DNA of 64,000 nt from assembly GCF_001723175.1 (NCBI RefSeq), contig NC_064650.1:3968001-4032000 (forward strand). The letters run 5' to 3'. Below the pieces are notes generated by a model. It was given only the letters and a program-made list of their open reading frames with translations, was not told where the DNA came from and did no database searches. The position numbers and the translations under genes are program-made. Below, one piece after another: positions 1-11,544 of the stretch (position 1 is the first letter of the stretch; each line of letters starts with the position of its first letter). This stretch comes from Penicillium oxalicum. Taxonomy: Eukaryota > Ascomycota > Eurotiomycetes > Eurotiales > Aspergillaceae.

Positions 1-2188
1 AACCCGCAGGCTCGCGAGAGCATTCTCATTCCCAGTCTTCATGGGGCTGATGACGTGTTGAGTGAAACGGGCGCGGTCATCGTATGGGAAGAGGCGAAGA
101 AATTTTGTGACTGCAAGCAAGTCCTCGAGCCGATTTTGAATAGGGGTTCCTGTGACTGACCAACGGCGTTGCGCATTCAGGGCCAAAATAGCCTTGGTCT
201 GCTGGTTCCCCAGTTCACGAATGTTGTGTGCCTCATCCAAAACGATGCGAAATAAGTTCATCTTAGACAGGGGACTACCGCGTTTCGCGCCCCTTCCAAG
301 AATCTCACTGTGAATCGTGGGGTAAGTCGTGATCAACAAATCCATTTTCGAGAGCTCCTCCAGGTCTGTCTTCCGTGAAGCACCATGGAATACATAGTAG
401 CTGAGTGAGCTCGGCTGAATATGTTCGTCAATTTGCGCAACCCAATTTGCAATAGTAGTCAAGGGAACAACCAAAAGCGTGGTCCGAGTGTTGCGAATGC
501 CAGGCACGGTGCGAACAAGGTTCCGGTCGGGCATCTGACGTGCCCATTCCGTCGCGTCATCAAGTGTAGACAGAACCAACGATAGAATGCTCAGTGTCTT
601 TCCAAGACCCATCACATCGGCCAAAAGTCCTCCATATGTCTGCGCAGGCTCTTCATCACATACCACTCCGGTGATTATTTCGCGGTATTGGGTTCGATTT
701 TTCGTCTCAACTTTGCGCCATAGGGAATTGTGGTCCTCTTCCTTGTCCCCATATTTACGCGGTGCTTCCTTCTCTCTCATGAACCAAAGCGCTTGTTTCT
801 GATGGTCGAGGAGAGGTGTTTTGATTGATGCAGGCGGCTCGAGCATTGGGATATCCATGCTCACAAGCTTGTCGAACATCTTCATCACAGAATCCGTGAC
901 CTCCTCTGCCGTGCGAACCTCATAGCGGATGGCCGCACTCGCACGAGATCCTGTATTCGCTGCGGCAGCTGCTGCCATCATTGCCCGTCTTTGTTCGGCA
1001 TGGGGGTTGAAAACGGGAACTCCGTTTTCCACAAATGCCGGGGTTGAGAGCCAGACATTCTGCTGTCCAATCCAGGTGCCAATTTTCTCGGCATGCTTCC
1101 GTGGTCCATAAAGCACAATTGAAGCGCGGTACAGCCCGTGTGTTGGTTGCCAGACATTCTCGCCCGCGACCTTCTTGCGCATATCAAGACGGGCTGTGAC
1201 ATCAATCCCAAGTACAGGCGAGTCAATGAGCCGAGATAGCGCAATGGCGGTCTTTGCATCCACTGTTCCAAAAATTTTGCCGTAGGGATCCTTCACCTCG
1301 ATTTTGTGATTTGGCCCGGGTTCACGGATTAGATCCAGTTTCATAGAGGACCATTGCAGAGATTCGGGTCCAAGCACGGGGTTCGCTCTGGGCTTAGGAA
1401 CAAGGTACGCATTAATCATGGCATTCTCCAACTTGCCATAGCAAACACGCTGATTGCTGAGGTCATTGGAGCCTGTGACTTGCACGTCGTCATCTTCAGC
1501 AGCCCTTGTCCCGTCCACTGTCAGGTCCACAACAGGAGATGTCGCTATTTCTAGAAGAGAAACCCCAGACTGTTTTGATTCGCCGTCTTTCATCCATTTT
1601 CCGATGCCACTATTTCCATTCGCAGCAATCATAGTTCTGTCTGGGGTTGCGCCCGGCGTCGTAGGACCGTCCACCTTGGCTTTCTTCACTGGCTGGATAT
1701 CACGTCGGCGTTGCTCTACGCCATAGACATTTTCAATCAGGCTGCGAGGAGTAGACGATGTATCCTCGCCGTCGTCAATCTCTCGAAAGTGTCTTTTGCC
1801 ATCGTTGGTATTGTCACCCTGCGCATCAGTAAATATGAACGCGATGTCCTCATTTGAAGTAGTATCTGGCCGAGAGCGGATGACCGGAGCTGTCCCTGGA
1901 GGGGCCATGGAGGGCATTTTCGAAGTTGAAGCTCGCGTAGCTTTAGAGGTGGTCTGTGGGGCTGTGCCTTCAAAATATGAGCTTGCGTTTCAAGATTACC
2001 ATATGTTGTGTTGAAAATGAGAATGAAATGTGCAAGGGTATGGTTTGCTCGACAGTATTCAAATACTCCCAGGAGGACATTTGATTTCGACACGAAGGGA
2101 AGGGAAAATTGCGCAAGCTCTCACCATTCGTCTGGGTCTGCTTTCGGTAGCCCTTGGGGTTAAGCAGCATCGCCGCGTGTGGCTCCAT
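1..2188 (-). CDS. SNF2-family DNA helicase/translocase, HLTF/RAD5-like (3' part off window)
   Basis: About 675 residues are visible; the C-terminal part lies beyond base 1. The start is the ATG at 2188; exon 1 is 2125-2188, then a GTGAGA...CACAG intron (1962-2124, phase 1) and a long open exon 1-1961. The N-terminal half is Ser/Thr/Asp-rich. A region around residues 250-380, with conserved blocks near 'YGKIFGTVD' and 'ASIVLYGPRKHAEKIG', sits where RAD5/HLTF proteins carry their HIRAN domain. Seen directly are SNF2 motifs I (LLADVMGLGKT, about residue 470), Ia, II (VLDEAHN, about 600) and III (SVTGTPIQN, about 625). Family knowledge: these proteins remodel stalled replication forks and polyubiquitinate PCNA through a RING inserted between the ATPase lobes. 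That RING would be off the window, so RAD5/HLTF identity is inferred and other SNF2 members are possible. Confidence 0.85.
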
Positions 2189-3344
2189 AATGGCGCAGCT
2201 AGGTTGTAATTTGCGCGTCCCAAGTCTGACTTTTCAAGCCGGGCTCTTGATATTCAAACCCAAACAACGGAGGTCGGATAATTCAAAAATGAGAGGTTGA
2301 GAATAAAGTGAGTCGGCGGTCATCGATAGAGGGCGCGCAGGTGACCAAACGAACGAGGGGTGGAGTCCCTGGAGCAGTTCAGGCAAAACTCAAAACTCAG
2401 GACTGGCTGGGGATAAATGAGACACAAGACTTGTCGCTCGTTGGGTTTGTGGCCTCCCCGAGTCTCAAATCCAAGGACCCTCACTGACTCCGAAAGCGAC
2501 AGAGATGAAGACAGCCTTGCCTTGGTAGTGAAGCATGACCTCACTTTGGTTTGCTTGAACTCGGATGATCCCGCCGATAAGAGTGGGCTTATCGGGATAC
2601 ATCCCTAGAGCCGCAGTTATCGAGCCTCGGTTTGCTTTCGGTGCAGTACACGCGAAATGGTCAATCTACTAGGGCCTTTCTGCCCAATACTCTTCCTATC
2701 AAAGATTTTATTTGAATTTTTCGTATCTGCCGTACTTCCATAATTTCCTGAGGTGCTGTTTGACACGGCGTGATTTGGCAACCAGGCCACCATTCAGAGT
2801 AATTGTGATGCACGTGCAATACCTTCGATGCGTATGGACTATTTAGCTCAACGAGGCGCGTACATATCGAGTACCCAGCACAGATTATCGATAATGGCCT
2901 CAAAGAAAATATGTGAGAATGGTATCGTTGAATTAAATCTCGTCATATGGTTTACATGAGGCGCTGCAATACGCCGTGAACCACCCGAAGAACTCGCGAA
3001 GGCCTATATACAACAAAAACCCGCTGGTTATAAGTGTGGTCCCAAAGAGATGATTAAGAGAAAATGCGGCAAGCGCAATATGTCTGGCGCGGCTGAGCCT
3101 CATCGCCATCACCATCGCCTTCGCTGTATACCAACTGATGCCATATTTGACAAGGAGTAAGAGTAAAGTAGATATCTTGCAGTGCATCAAAGATCACAAC
3201 TGGCCATACTGAACGGACAGATCTGGGTTTGCAAGCGATCACGTCCAAAAATTTCATGACCCGTAAACATGTCCGTCGACAAAAAGGGGATTTGGAAAAA
3301 AAATCACAAGTAGTGGCCTCATTGAGAAGGAAAGAGCAGAGCGC
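2189..3344. other. Intergenic: 5' region of the helicase gene and 3' side of lsb6
   Basis: No credible coding exon, tRNA or repeat was seen. Both flanking genes are on the minus strand, so this holds the helicase promoter/5' UTR and the lsb6 3' UTR. Short open frames here have no recognisable motifs. Confidence 0.6.
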
Positions 3345-5698
3345 CTAGCACCAAGTGAACACGGGGTTCTTGCTCTTGACCGCTTCAAGACGCTCTACAA
3401 TGACCTTGCGTTGGTTTCCTTCCATACCTTCGGCGGCAGCATATCCCAAATCCCCTTCTAGATCGTCGCTGCCGAAAGTATTGATGTGTGGCACCCGGAA
3501 TGAGACGGAGCCGCCATGCTTATGACTCTGCGCAGGCCGATGCGCTTGCTCAGGCCAACCATCCAATGACCTCGCATAAGCGCCTTCTCCAGTGCGACGA
3601 GCAAAGTAGCCATCATTTAGAGTCGCAGAACCACCAGGTGAATCTCTGTCCAAAGGCCCACGGTTAAGCTCAAATCGATTCGGGTTCGGGAGATCGGTCG
3701 GTGCGGACTCCAGACCTAAAAGGTCATGATTGTTGTCGGCTGTGGATGAGACAGCAGCACCAATGTCCATCTCCTCCTCTTCGTCGTAGTCGTAATTTGA
3801 TGCTTGACGTCTTCCGGCATCTGTAGATGGTGCTCGCATCGGGATGGCGACGGGCACATCCACTAGATCATCCCACACGCAAACCCGAGTTCTCCGGGTC
3901 AATTCGAGAGGTCCATGGTCGGGTTGCTTCAACGTCTCCACCACATTCCAGGCCTGGCCCTTCATCACCGCAATCTGTCGTGCGAACATGCTTTCTTTGA
4001 AGTCATCATCTTGAGAGAATACTTGGCGCAATGCCATCTGGGTCCCGCTCCACCATGCAGTGGAAGTTAAAAGAGGCAGGAAATGATCACGGGTCTTTTG
4101 CGAGAACGGTTGACCTATTAATGAAACGGGCAAGAAAAGCCATCCAAAGGGGAAGCTTCGCCACTATCGGAGGGTTAGTTTCGAAGATGCAGTTGCCAGC
4201 GGCTTCAGGAAAGATCTTACAGCATCCGGGTGTTTCCACGGCCATGATAGACTGTTGTCAATAGCGCCAATTTGAATCGATGCCTGCTGCTCTGAGGATG
4301 CGAGGGGTGTACCAGTGCGGCTAACGGCCATCATTGTCTCCTGGCGCTTATAAGGGTGAGAGCCGTTAGAATTGACAGACACCGGTCGAGGCGGCGGCAT
4401 CAATTCGTCTTCGTCATGTTGAGGCGTAGGTTCATTTTTCTTGGGCGGCTCTGCGACTATTGAGACCTGCTCTGTGCCCCAGTCGATCTTGACCATCCAA
4501 TTGTCCAGACCGCGATCTGTGTTGCGCATGATGTAGTCCAGAATCACAAGCTTTTCCAATTCCTCGCGGAATGACTGCTTCAAGTTCTCCGTCCAATGAA
4601 ATCTGCGCTCGCGAACTTCGTCGCGTGGATTTGGTGTGGGAATGTCGCCGGTCTCATCGTCGTCTTCATCGTCGGATTGCGCGCCTGACGGTCGGCACGC
4701 CTCGTTCCATGGTCGTTTCTTGCGCTTGGGGGCGTCTTGGGCACGGAATCCCGTGTTGGCTTGATCGGGCCACGGGTGTTCGCGAAGGAAAATATTGGCG
4801 TCCTTGTATCCTTTCAAAAACACTTGGAAGCTACCAGCCTTTGGGGGCAGGATCTTCTTTCCTTTGCGCGCCTTGCGTCGGTCCCAAAAGTCATAAAAGA
4901 ATGATCGCGACGAGAGGTAAACAATGTCGGTGTACGGAACCATGTTTGTGCGCAGACGAGCATCGAGGACGTATGCGGCAGCCTCGGAGACGTAGGAAAG
5001 ATTAGGAATGAGACAGGCCCGGCCGAAGAAACAAGGGAAGAGATTCCGATGAATCCACTTGGTCCATTTGGGGTTCCGTGATGCGTATGGCTCTTCGTCC
5101 TTTGGCTTGAAAACACCCACGACCTTTCCCTCCGGATTCCGAGCAAAGTAACTGCCTGAGCTCCCTTGAGCGATCATGCGTGGGTGCACATCCATCTCGA
5201 TTGCCAACCGCACACTCTCGATTATCTCCTCGAATTCAGCACGAGCTTTTCTCTGTTGACCCTCAAACTCATCTGTCTCGAGCTCCTCCACCGTGATGGG
5301 TCGAATCCCATTTGGCGCTTGAAAGACAGAGTGGTAGATTTCTAGCTTTTCCTCCTCGAATGTCTTGCCCTTGACGCGATTGATCTTGAACTTGGATGCA
5401 ATCTCATCCGCCCATTTCTCCAGCCGCGCGTTGATAGCTTTAATATCGACACCAGAGTTGCGACGGCCGCGCCGCTGGTAATGACTATGCCTCCGTCGAT
5501 GACCGGGGGTGTGGCGTGCCCAGACGCCTGCATCTGGGCTCGAGAGGAAATGGGCGCATAGCGAGAGGCGGATGCTGAGATTGTTGAGGTGACAGCAGCA
5601 ATTTCATCATCTTCTGAATCGTCATGGTGGTAGCCGCGTTCCTCTTCCTCCTGGGCAAGACGAGCGTAGCCCGACGTGGCCGGACGGTTCTTCGGCAT
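3345..5698 (-). CDS. lsb6: Type II phosphatidylinositol 4-kinase LSB6, with an apparent 1-base frame break
   Basis: Phosphorylates phosphatidylinositol to PI4P on endosomal/vacuolar membranes; yeast LSB6 is the homologue. The start is the ATG at 5698 (MPKNRPATSGY). One clear intron, 4164-4220 (GTAAGA...ATAG), joins 'SWPWKHPDA' to 'WRSFPFGWLFLP'. Type II PI4K motifs are intact: the nucleotide-binding loop QGSSGSYFAR, the Cys-rich palmitoylation-like stretch FPCFFGRACL, the catalytic loop RNTDRGLDNWM and the metal-binding segment IGAIDNSLSWPWKHP. A long acidic linker lies between the kinase lobes. The tail after about residue 560 is low complexity. The reading frame entered at the ATG does not match the kinase frame: they meet around 5505-5509, a run of five G (five C in the coding strand), where one extra base would restore a 765-aa protein. 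The change could be an assembly error, a real mutation or an unrecognised intron. Confidence 0.88.
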
Positions 5699-7763
5699 TA
5701 TGAAGAAGGGGGGGGTTGCACCGCTGTAAGATGAAGGATCAGTCGCAAGGAGATGAGGAAGTTGTTTCAGAGTTGCAACATTACGCAGGAGCGCTCTGAA
5801 CGACAACCCATGCACTGTTGCCCACTAATTGATGAGGGCAGTGAACTGAGCTGGCCAAACCCGATCAGGACGATTTCGGCAGTATTATAATGATGGCCGG
5901 ACCAGGCCAAGACCCCAGGCCCCCCTGCTTATTGAGACGTGTATTATAACAGAGCACAGGACATCCGTAAATACCGACCCATACATGTAATACCCACATG
6001 CAAACTTGTGGCGTCGGGCCGAGTGACCTTCCGTTACTCCTAGTACGCAGCAACAACGCTGCCGGGCACTGAGCACCGAGGACGCGATCGGAGTCGAATG
6101 CGTTTAAAAGGCGTTTACATAATCTATCAAGAGGAATGCCAACCCTGTGCGCTGCATATGGGATTTGTAACTGTATAATAACAAAACCAATATCCACGAT
6201 ACTTACATTTATACATCGACAAAACGCACCGCCGCATTCTCTTCCTTAGTGAAATCAACATTATGAATCCCAATTCCCCACTGTAAGTCTGCTAGATCTC
6301 CATCGCTATCAACTTAGAAAACAATTTACATACGTATAGCCACACACAATGGCTCAATTTTCTATGAGTTCAGATTCTACTATGCCCTTTCAGTGTTGAG
6401 TGCGTAACTATACAAATTTACCTACCTAGCTTCCACAAAGTTCTTAATACACGGTCCGGGGGTTCTCGGGTTATTCTATAACTACAAGATCACTGTATAG
6501 AAGCCTCCAGTCACAGAGCAACAATCGGGCAACAATCGGAGGTCTAAATCCCAAAGTAGGCTTTGAAGGTAGGTCAGTGAGTTCATGGCCTACAATCTTT
6601 GTATGGCTGAAAGGCTCTTAGTATTTTCATTGCCCGCCATCTCAGGCAGTATTTCTTCTACTGTCTATCCTGGAGCGGCTTCTCAAATTGTTGGCTTGAA
6701 GACTATTAAAACAAGTCTAGTGAACCAAGGCAGGATAAATGATATCTTAGACAAGTGCTCAATGAGTACATAGTCCATGTTCCACACACTGTACGAGTAT
6801 GTTGCAGATCTTTAAGTCCATTACACGACAGCATACCTACTTTAAAGAAAGGCCACGCACCAGTCTTGCGTGCGCTCGTTCGAGCAGGAATGTGGTGGTT
6901 AAATCAAAGGCTCCCGGAGTACATTATTTGCCCGGAGGGGACTGCGACTGAGTTACCGGGTTTGTCTAGAATATGATATATATCGATTGATGTATGTAGT
7001 ACCTCACATGGTATCAATGGTGTGAGTATATAACTTAGCCTTGAAAGGTATCTACTAGACATCAAACTACGCAACCGCTGAGTCCCTGGAGTCCTGATAG
7101 GTTTTATCCAGTCATACTTGAGTATGTATGACTGTGATTGCGCGGCCTACCACCTCCTACCTCCTACAACTTGGTACCAACCTTTACTATTACTACTACG
7201 AGTAGGTACAGTAGTATAGTAGTACCTGAAGACCTAGGCAGGTTATGCACTATGCACTTTTTGGTATTATGATTATGCACTATGTATGGGCGCTGATTGG
7301 TACTGGGCTCTTGATGTACACGGCATACCTGCAAAGCGGGTGGCATGCGATAAGCGATAGACTCGATACGCTTTCGCGATAATGACAATCAGCGGGATCA
7401 TGTCAATTCATTCCTACCTCCTCGCCTCTCAGCCACATCTTCTTGCATCGAGTCCCACGCGTTTTGAGTCGCCCACCCTAGGTATCAAGGAATCGCCGGT
7501 GAGTAATATGACAAAGAAATGCTTTGTGCTTAATTCTGACACCGATTCCGCTTTTTGAAGGACTTCACAGAAGTCGTCTCTGTTATCAGCCACTGACGAA
7601 CGGAGTCGTTCACTCTTCGTGTTCGTCTCCCAAATGCGATCCGCTTGAAAGATATCCTCGCGTTGTTCTTTCATTACTCGCAATTGTGCTTATCCTCGTT
7701 GCGGTCTAGGTCAGTCACTCGTCTGCCTCAAGATCAAAGACCTTGCACTGACTCAAAACTTAG
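5699..7763. other. Divergent intergenic region between lsb6 and areB, with 5' leader of areB
   Basis: This AT-rich 2 kb stretch contains the opposing promoters of lsb6 and areB. No coding exon is recognisable. A probable leader intron lies near 7710-7763 (GTCAGT...CTGAC...TTAG). Adjacent GATA-type motifs occur at about 7350-7362 (GATAAG and GATAG). A local inverted repeat (AGGTAC...GTACCT) and short tandem TATGCAC units lie at 7202-7290; no function is assigned. Confidence 0.5.
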
Positions 7764-9720
7764 ATTCTCTTCTCGCCCCCTTCCCCTTCCCCTTCAATTC
7801 GGTCGCGCGTGGCCGGATTTTGATCGACTGCCTATCCTCATCCTCCATTGTGGCTTCCATTCTTTTCCCGGCGTCGCCCATCGACCCGGCTCTCAAAACT
7901 GTCTCGCCTACGCATCAGGACTTGGAACTATCCCGTATCGACTCGCCATCGGTTGATCCTGTTGCTGCGCGCCCGCCTCCGGCTGACGACGACGCCCCTC
8001 CACAAAGTGCCTCCCCGGTCCCGCCTGAATTGGCCAACGTTGGCAAACTTGCTAGTCCTGATTACCGGGAGGGGTTCCCTGGATCGGTTTCCTTGAGCAC
8101 CTCACTTCCTGGATTAGCTGCACTCGCCTCGGTCGCGTCAGCTCCAACGTCCAACCTCCGGTATGTCAGTGTGGGATGGTGAATAGGAGAAGGAGACAAC
8201 CATTTTTTACCCATGCGGTACCTTTATTGAGCCATGAATTATGAGTTCGTCCCTGGGTACTAACGCTAAGTTAATGCATTTTTCTCCTCTAGTGAATCAT
8301 TCGACGCGAATGCGAGCATGGCGAACATCAGCTATGCCAGTACGGCACCGTCGGTTGGTCAAAGCAACAGCCCAGTAAGTAGTACCCCTACTCTTGTGCC
8401 AAATTTCTTAGTGGCAGTCCAATCCGTGTCATTACGCGCTGCTAGTCGTTCTCTTCATATCACAATCATTTACCCGGTGCTGCTCCGCTTCACGATTTTC
8501 ACACTTATCATTGGGGCTTATCTCTGCCGCCGGGGGTTATCGGCGCGTGTTATCAGCGAGTGACTGGGCCTTGGCACCACCTGATCCGTGCGCCTCTGCA
8601 ATCGCCTATCCTTATCGAGCCCATCAAATCTCTCCCAATCTTATCATCAGCACTCTCCTCCCATCTAATTACCATTCTCTTTCCTCATACCCTCAAGCGT
8701 CATGGCGAGCACCCTGACTGACGAAAAGCGACTTCAATTACAGCCCGTCTGCCAGAACTGCGGCACCTCCACGACGCCCCTGTGGCGTCGCGACGAGTCG
8801 GGCGCCGTGCTTTGCAACGCTTGCGGGCTATTCCTCAAACTGCACGGCCGCCCACGTCCGATAAGCCTGAAAACCGATGTCATCAAAAGTCGCAACCGAG
8901 TCAAAACAGGCCAAGGCCCCAAGCGCAAAGTGAGTTCGCGACTCGCGATGGAGAAAAATTTTCACTCATCGTTATTCGGTGCTCTTGATAAGAAATTTCG
9001 ACTTGTGCTGATACATGTCATCTACTACAGTCTGGCGGCGTAGTCGATCCTAACAACCTGGGTGGAAGTGCCGATGGGGGCAACTCGCTCGCCTCCAATG
9101 CATACCGTCGCGCCTCGCGAAAGATGTCTCCCGGTCACTCGGATCGCTCGAATTCCCCATTGTCGCGAACCGACACCCCCGGCTTCGGGTCGATGCAGGC
9201 GCATAACTCGAACATCGCTCCTCAGCACATGTTCGATCAGGTCACTGCTGGACGCGATAGCGGGCTGGGTGGCTCTGGTCTTCCTGCGCTTCCACTCCGG
9301 CAGCCTTCCCCTTCCGCTCTTGATCGTCAGCTTGAGTCACCACAAACATACGAGAGCCTCTTAGCGCTCAACACCTCTCTGAAGACACGCGTCAGTGAAT
9401 TGGATCTCATAAATGAACTATTCCGTGGACGGGTTGCCGAACTCGAGCAAAGCGATGCCAGCGCGCGTCGCTCGGAGATGATTGCGCGTGACTCTGAAGC
9501 TCGACTTCGGCGCACTCTGGAGGAAACCCAGCGGCGTGAAGAGGAGTTGAAGCGCCGTGTCAACGAACTGGAGCGACAAGTCAGTGCCAGTGGATCTGCG
9601 GAGGCGGACAGCTCCGAGCCGTCGGCCAAGAGAATTCGACTATCGGATATGGTTGAGAATTCTTCTGAGGAATCTCCTGCGCCGCCCCAGGCAGAGCCTC
9701 AATCTCCCAAGAGCAGCTGA
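7764..9720 (+). CDS. areB: areB long isoform: GATA factor with N-terminus lacking any in-frame AUG
   Basis: Exons upstream of the internal ATG read in one frame into the GATA finger: 7764-8160, intron GTATGT...CTAG, 8293-8374, intron GTAAGT...ACAG, then 8744-8929 and 9031-9720 (an alternative acceptor at 8729 is also in phase). The added segment is Ser/Pro/Ala-rich and ends [16 protein letters not shown]...GQSNSP. No ATG occurs in this frame between the stop at 7646 and the second exon; the first in-frame ATG is in ESFDANASM at 8318. The near-cognate TTG at 7820 is a candidate start. As I recall it, A. nidulans areB was reported to give several products by two promoters, alternative splicing and AUG plus non-AUG initiation, which fits what is seen. 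The true 5' end of the coding region is not determined, so the start given is the exon boundary. Confidence 0.6.
8504..8645 (+). promoter_or_regulatory. Cluster of GATA-factor sites before the internal areB start
   Basis: Seven GATA motifs, all in the same orientation (read as TATC on the plus strand), fall within 142 bp: CTTATC at 8504, 8517, 8611 and 8640; TTATC at 8537 and 8550; CTATC at 8606. They end about 60 bp before the short-isoform ATG and lie inside an intron of the long form. GATAA/GATAAG are the sites bound by AreA and AreB, so auto- or cross-regulation of an internal promoter is the natural inference. Confidence 0.6.
8702..9720 (+). CDS. areB: AreB GATA transcription factor, AUG-initiated short isoform
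   Basis: A 305-aa nuclear regulator, exons 8702-8929 and 9031-9720, with a GTGAGT...CTACAG intron of 101 bp. One GATA zinc finger of the CX2CX17CX2C type lies at residues 17-41 ([15 protein letters not shown]...LCNACG), followed by the basic tail [13 protein letters not shown] Ser/Pro linker follows, then a long C-terminal coiled coil/leucine zipper (about residues 180-275) rich in Glu, Arg and Leu. This finger-plus-zipper layout is that of AreB/NreB and yeast Dal80/Gzf3, which mainly repress nitrogen-catabolic genes by competing with AreA for GATA sites and dimerise through the zipper. The start lies within the last intron of the long form, so it needs its own promoter. Identification as AreB is firm; relative isoform abundance is unknown. 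Confidence 0.92.
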
Positions 9721-10584
9721 GCTCTTCCTCTTCCTGGCGATCCCGCAGCCCTTTACTTCCCTGTTTCTGTCTGTGTTTTTGGTGCCTGTGTCGCGACTGC
9801 TGCGAACCCCGATCGTCTCCGGTCTCTTTGATACCCTTTCCCGACTCATTTCTCGACTGGAGATTTCAACGAAAAAAAAGCTAATCCTCACCTACCCACC
9901 GATGTTTGTTCTACGTTCCTCTTGGCTGGTCAAGTGTAGGCCAAAATGTTCCATTCTAATTCGCTGTCTGAGGGCTGCATGGAAAATATCTGTATGCCTT
10001 AATGTGATCATCTTTCATTCGTCCAACGATTGCCTATATCTGCTTGATCAGTCTTCTTGTTGGTGACTCTCGTATTCGCACATTTCAGGTACGCGGGAAT
10101 AGCCACTGTTATGCTGTGGTGGCATGACCTTGTGAACTTGCTCTACTTCTAGTGTGGTCAAGGCTGGAGTTGGCCATTTTCCTATTCGTGTCCCGGTGGT
10201 TTGCCGTGTGTCAGCAGGGCATAGCGTCAGCCGACAGACCGTTAGTGGTGGTCGAACTTTTAGGCACATTACCGACTGATTCCTTTCCGCCGCGCGAGGG
10301 GTACTATCCATGGTAGATTTAGAGCGAGGCGGAGTGAGAGTGAGAGACGACGGGTCATCGATTCATGTGTAGGGGATGAAGGCCACGCTCCTCGTTGTAC
10401 AATGGGGTAGTCTCTATCGCGACTCGTGTGGGTTTCTTGATTCAACTCCCTAGTCTAGAAGTGTTGAAAAACAGATGGATCACCAAGGTATGTGCGCATT
10501 ACCTATCTGACGCGTCGACGATCAGACATGTATCAGACCACAGGAAGGAAGAGATAGCAAAAAAAGAGATTGCAAAAGAGAAAC
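9721..10584. other. areB 3' UTR and intergenic region
   Basis: Holds the areB 3' UTR after the TGA at 9718-9720 and then unremarkable sequence up to the tRNA. No further gene seen. Confidence 0.6.
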
Positions 10585-10687
10585 TCCGAATAGGGGAATC
10601 GAACCCCTGGCTGCCGTGTGAGAGACGGCGATGTTAGCCACTACACCAATTCGGAATGAAGGTGAACCACTTGAGCTACTCGCTTGT
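10555..10687 (-). repeat. tRNA-Glu repeat cassette, copy 1 (inverted)
   Basis: The tRNA plus conserved flanks: an upstream leader with AGCGAGTAGCTCAA and a downstream TTTTGCAATCTC followed by a T run. The same flanks surround copies 2 and 3, so the duplicated unit is larger than the tRNA itself. Confidence 0.8.
10585..10655 (-). tRNA. tRNA-Glu (anticodon CUC), copy 1
   Basis: A 71-nt cloverleaf. The acceptor stem is TCCGAAT paired with ATTCGGA. The anticodon stem is GCCGT/ACGGC with loop CTCTCAC, giving anticodon CTC. The T arm contains GGTTCGATTCC. The sequence is identical to the two plus-strand copies at 11580 and 12660. The coding strand is minus, and a T7 run about 20 nt downstream acts as the Pol III terminator. 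No intron and no encoded CCA, as expected for a eukaryotic nuclear tRNA. Confidence 0.95.
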
Positions 10688-11544
10688 TCATGTTGGATCT
10701 CAACATATTTTGTAAATATCAATGCAATCGAAAGAGGGTGGCTTGTCTGCATCGTCGCTCGGCTTTCAAGTAACACAAAGAGTTTTCATTGAGTGAGCAC
10801 AAGTATGCTTCCGATGCTTCAGTAAGTTGATAATTTCGTTGGCACTGACAATTTAGGCGGACTTCCTGTATCTATTTTACAGACAGTCTGTCAAGTATCT
10901 TTCTTCAAGGTGTCAATTGTGCTTTTATTTTTCTAGGTCATGCCTGCCTGGTAATGTGGATGTTCAAAACCCCTTCCCTCGTCAATATACATAACTTTGC
11001 ACGCACCTGACCTCGGACGACACTAACATGCGTACTAGGTATGAATACTCGACTGCGCTGCTGAATTAAGAACATCAGCATGACACCGCCTAGATCAAAA
11101 GGCAGACGATCACACTGCAAGTTGTCTTTGGTACAATGTAATATAAAGGGTGTCTATGTGCCCATCAAAAAGAAGCGACCACTCACTATTAGTAGCAACC
11201 AAAGTATGTACCCACTTGAATTCCGTCGAGATGCAGTCAACAGAGGGAAGGAGAGAGAGTCGGTCGGGTCGGCCTTGCTGTGCGTCAGACTAACATCAAA
11301 GCGTCCACCTTTTCTCCAGGGGCTTGGATGCAAAGCCGGAAGCAACGGATTTCTATGCAGTCCTGATCTCATCACCTACGACATCTTATAGGTAATCGTT
11401 GACCAATGAGAACAGTCATGACTGTATACTATCGAGTATGCAACGATGGTCGACTCGGAGGCCCCTTTAGACCACCAGTCAAGGAGCTTGTGAGCAGCCA
11501 CTTGAAATCAGGTTAATATAGCCAAAACCGGAATTTATTTTCAA
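10688..11544. other. Intergenic between tRNA-Glu copies 1 and 2
   Basis: No gene recognised. Short open frames here have no motif and no supporting splice structure. Confidence 0.6.

Noticed and set aside
7202..7290. Local inverted and tandem short repeats (AGGTAC...GTACCT; TATGCAC units)
   Set aside because: Low-complexity AT-rich promoter sequence; no link to a known element.
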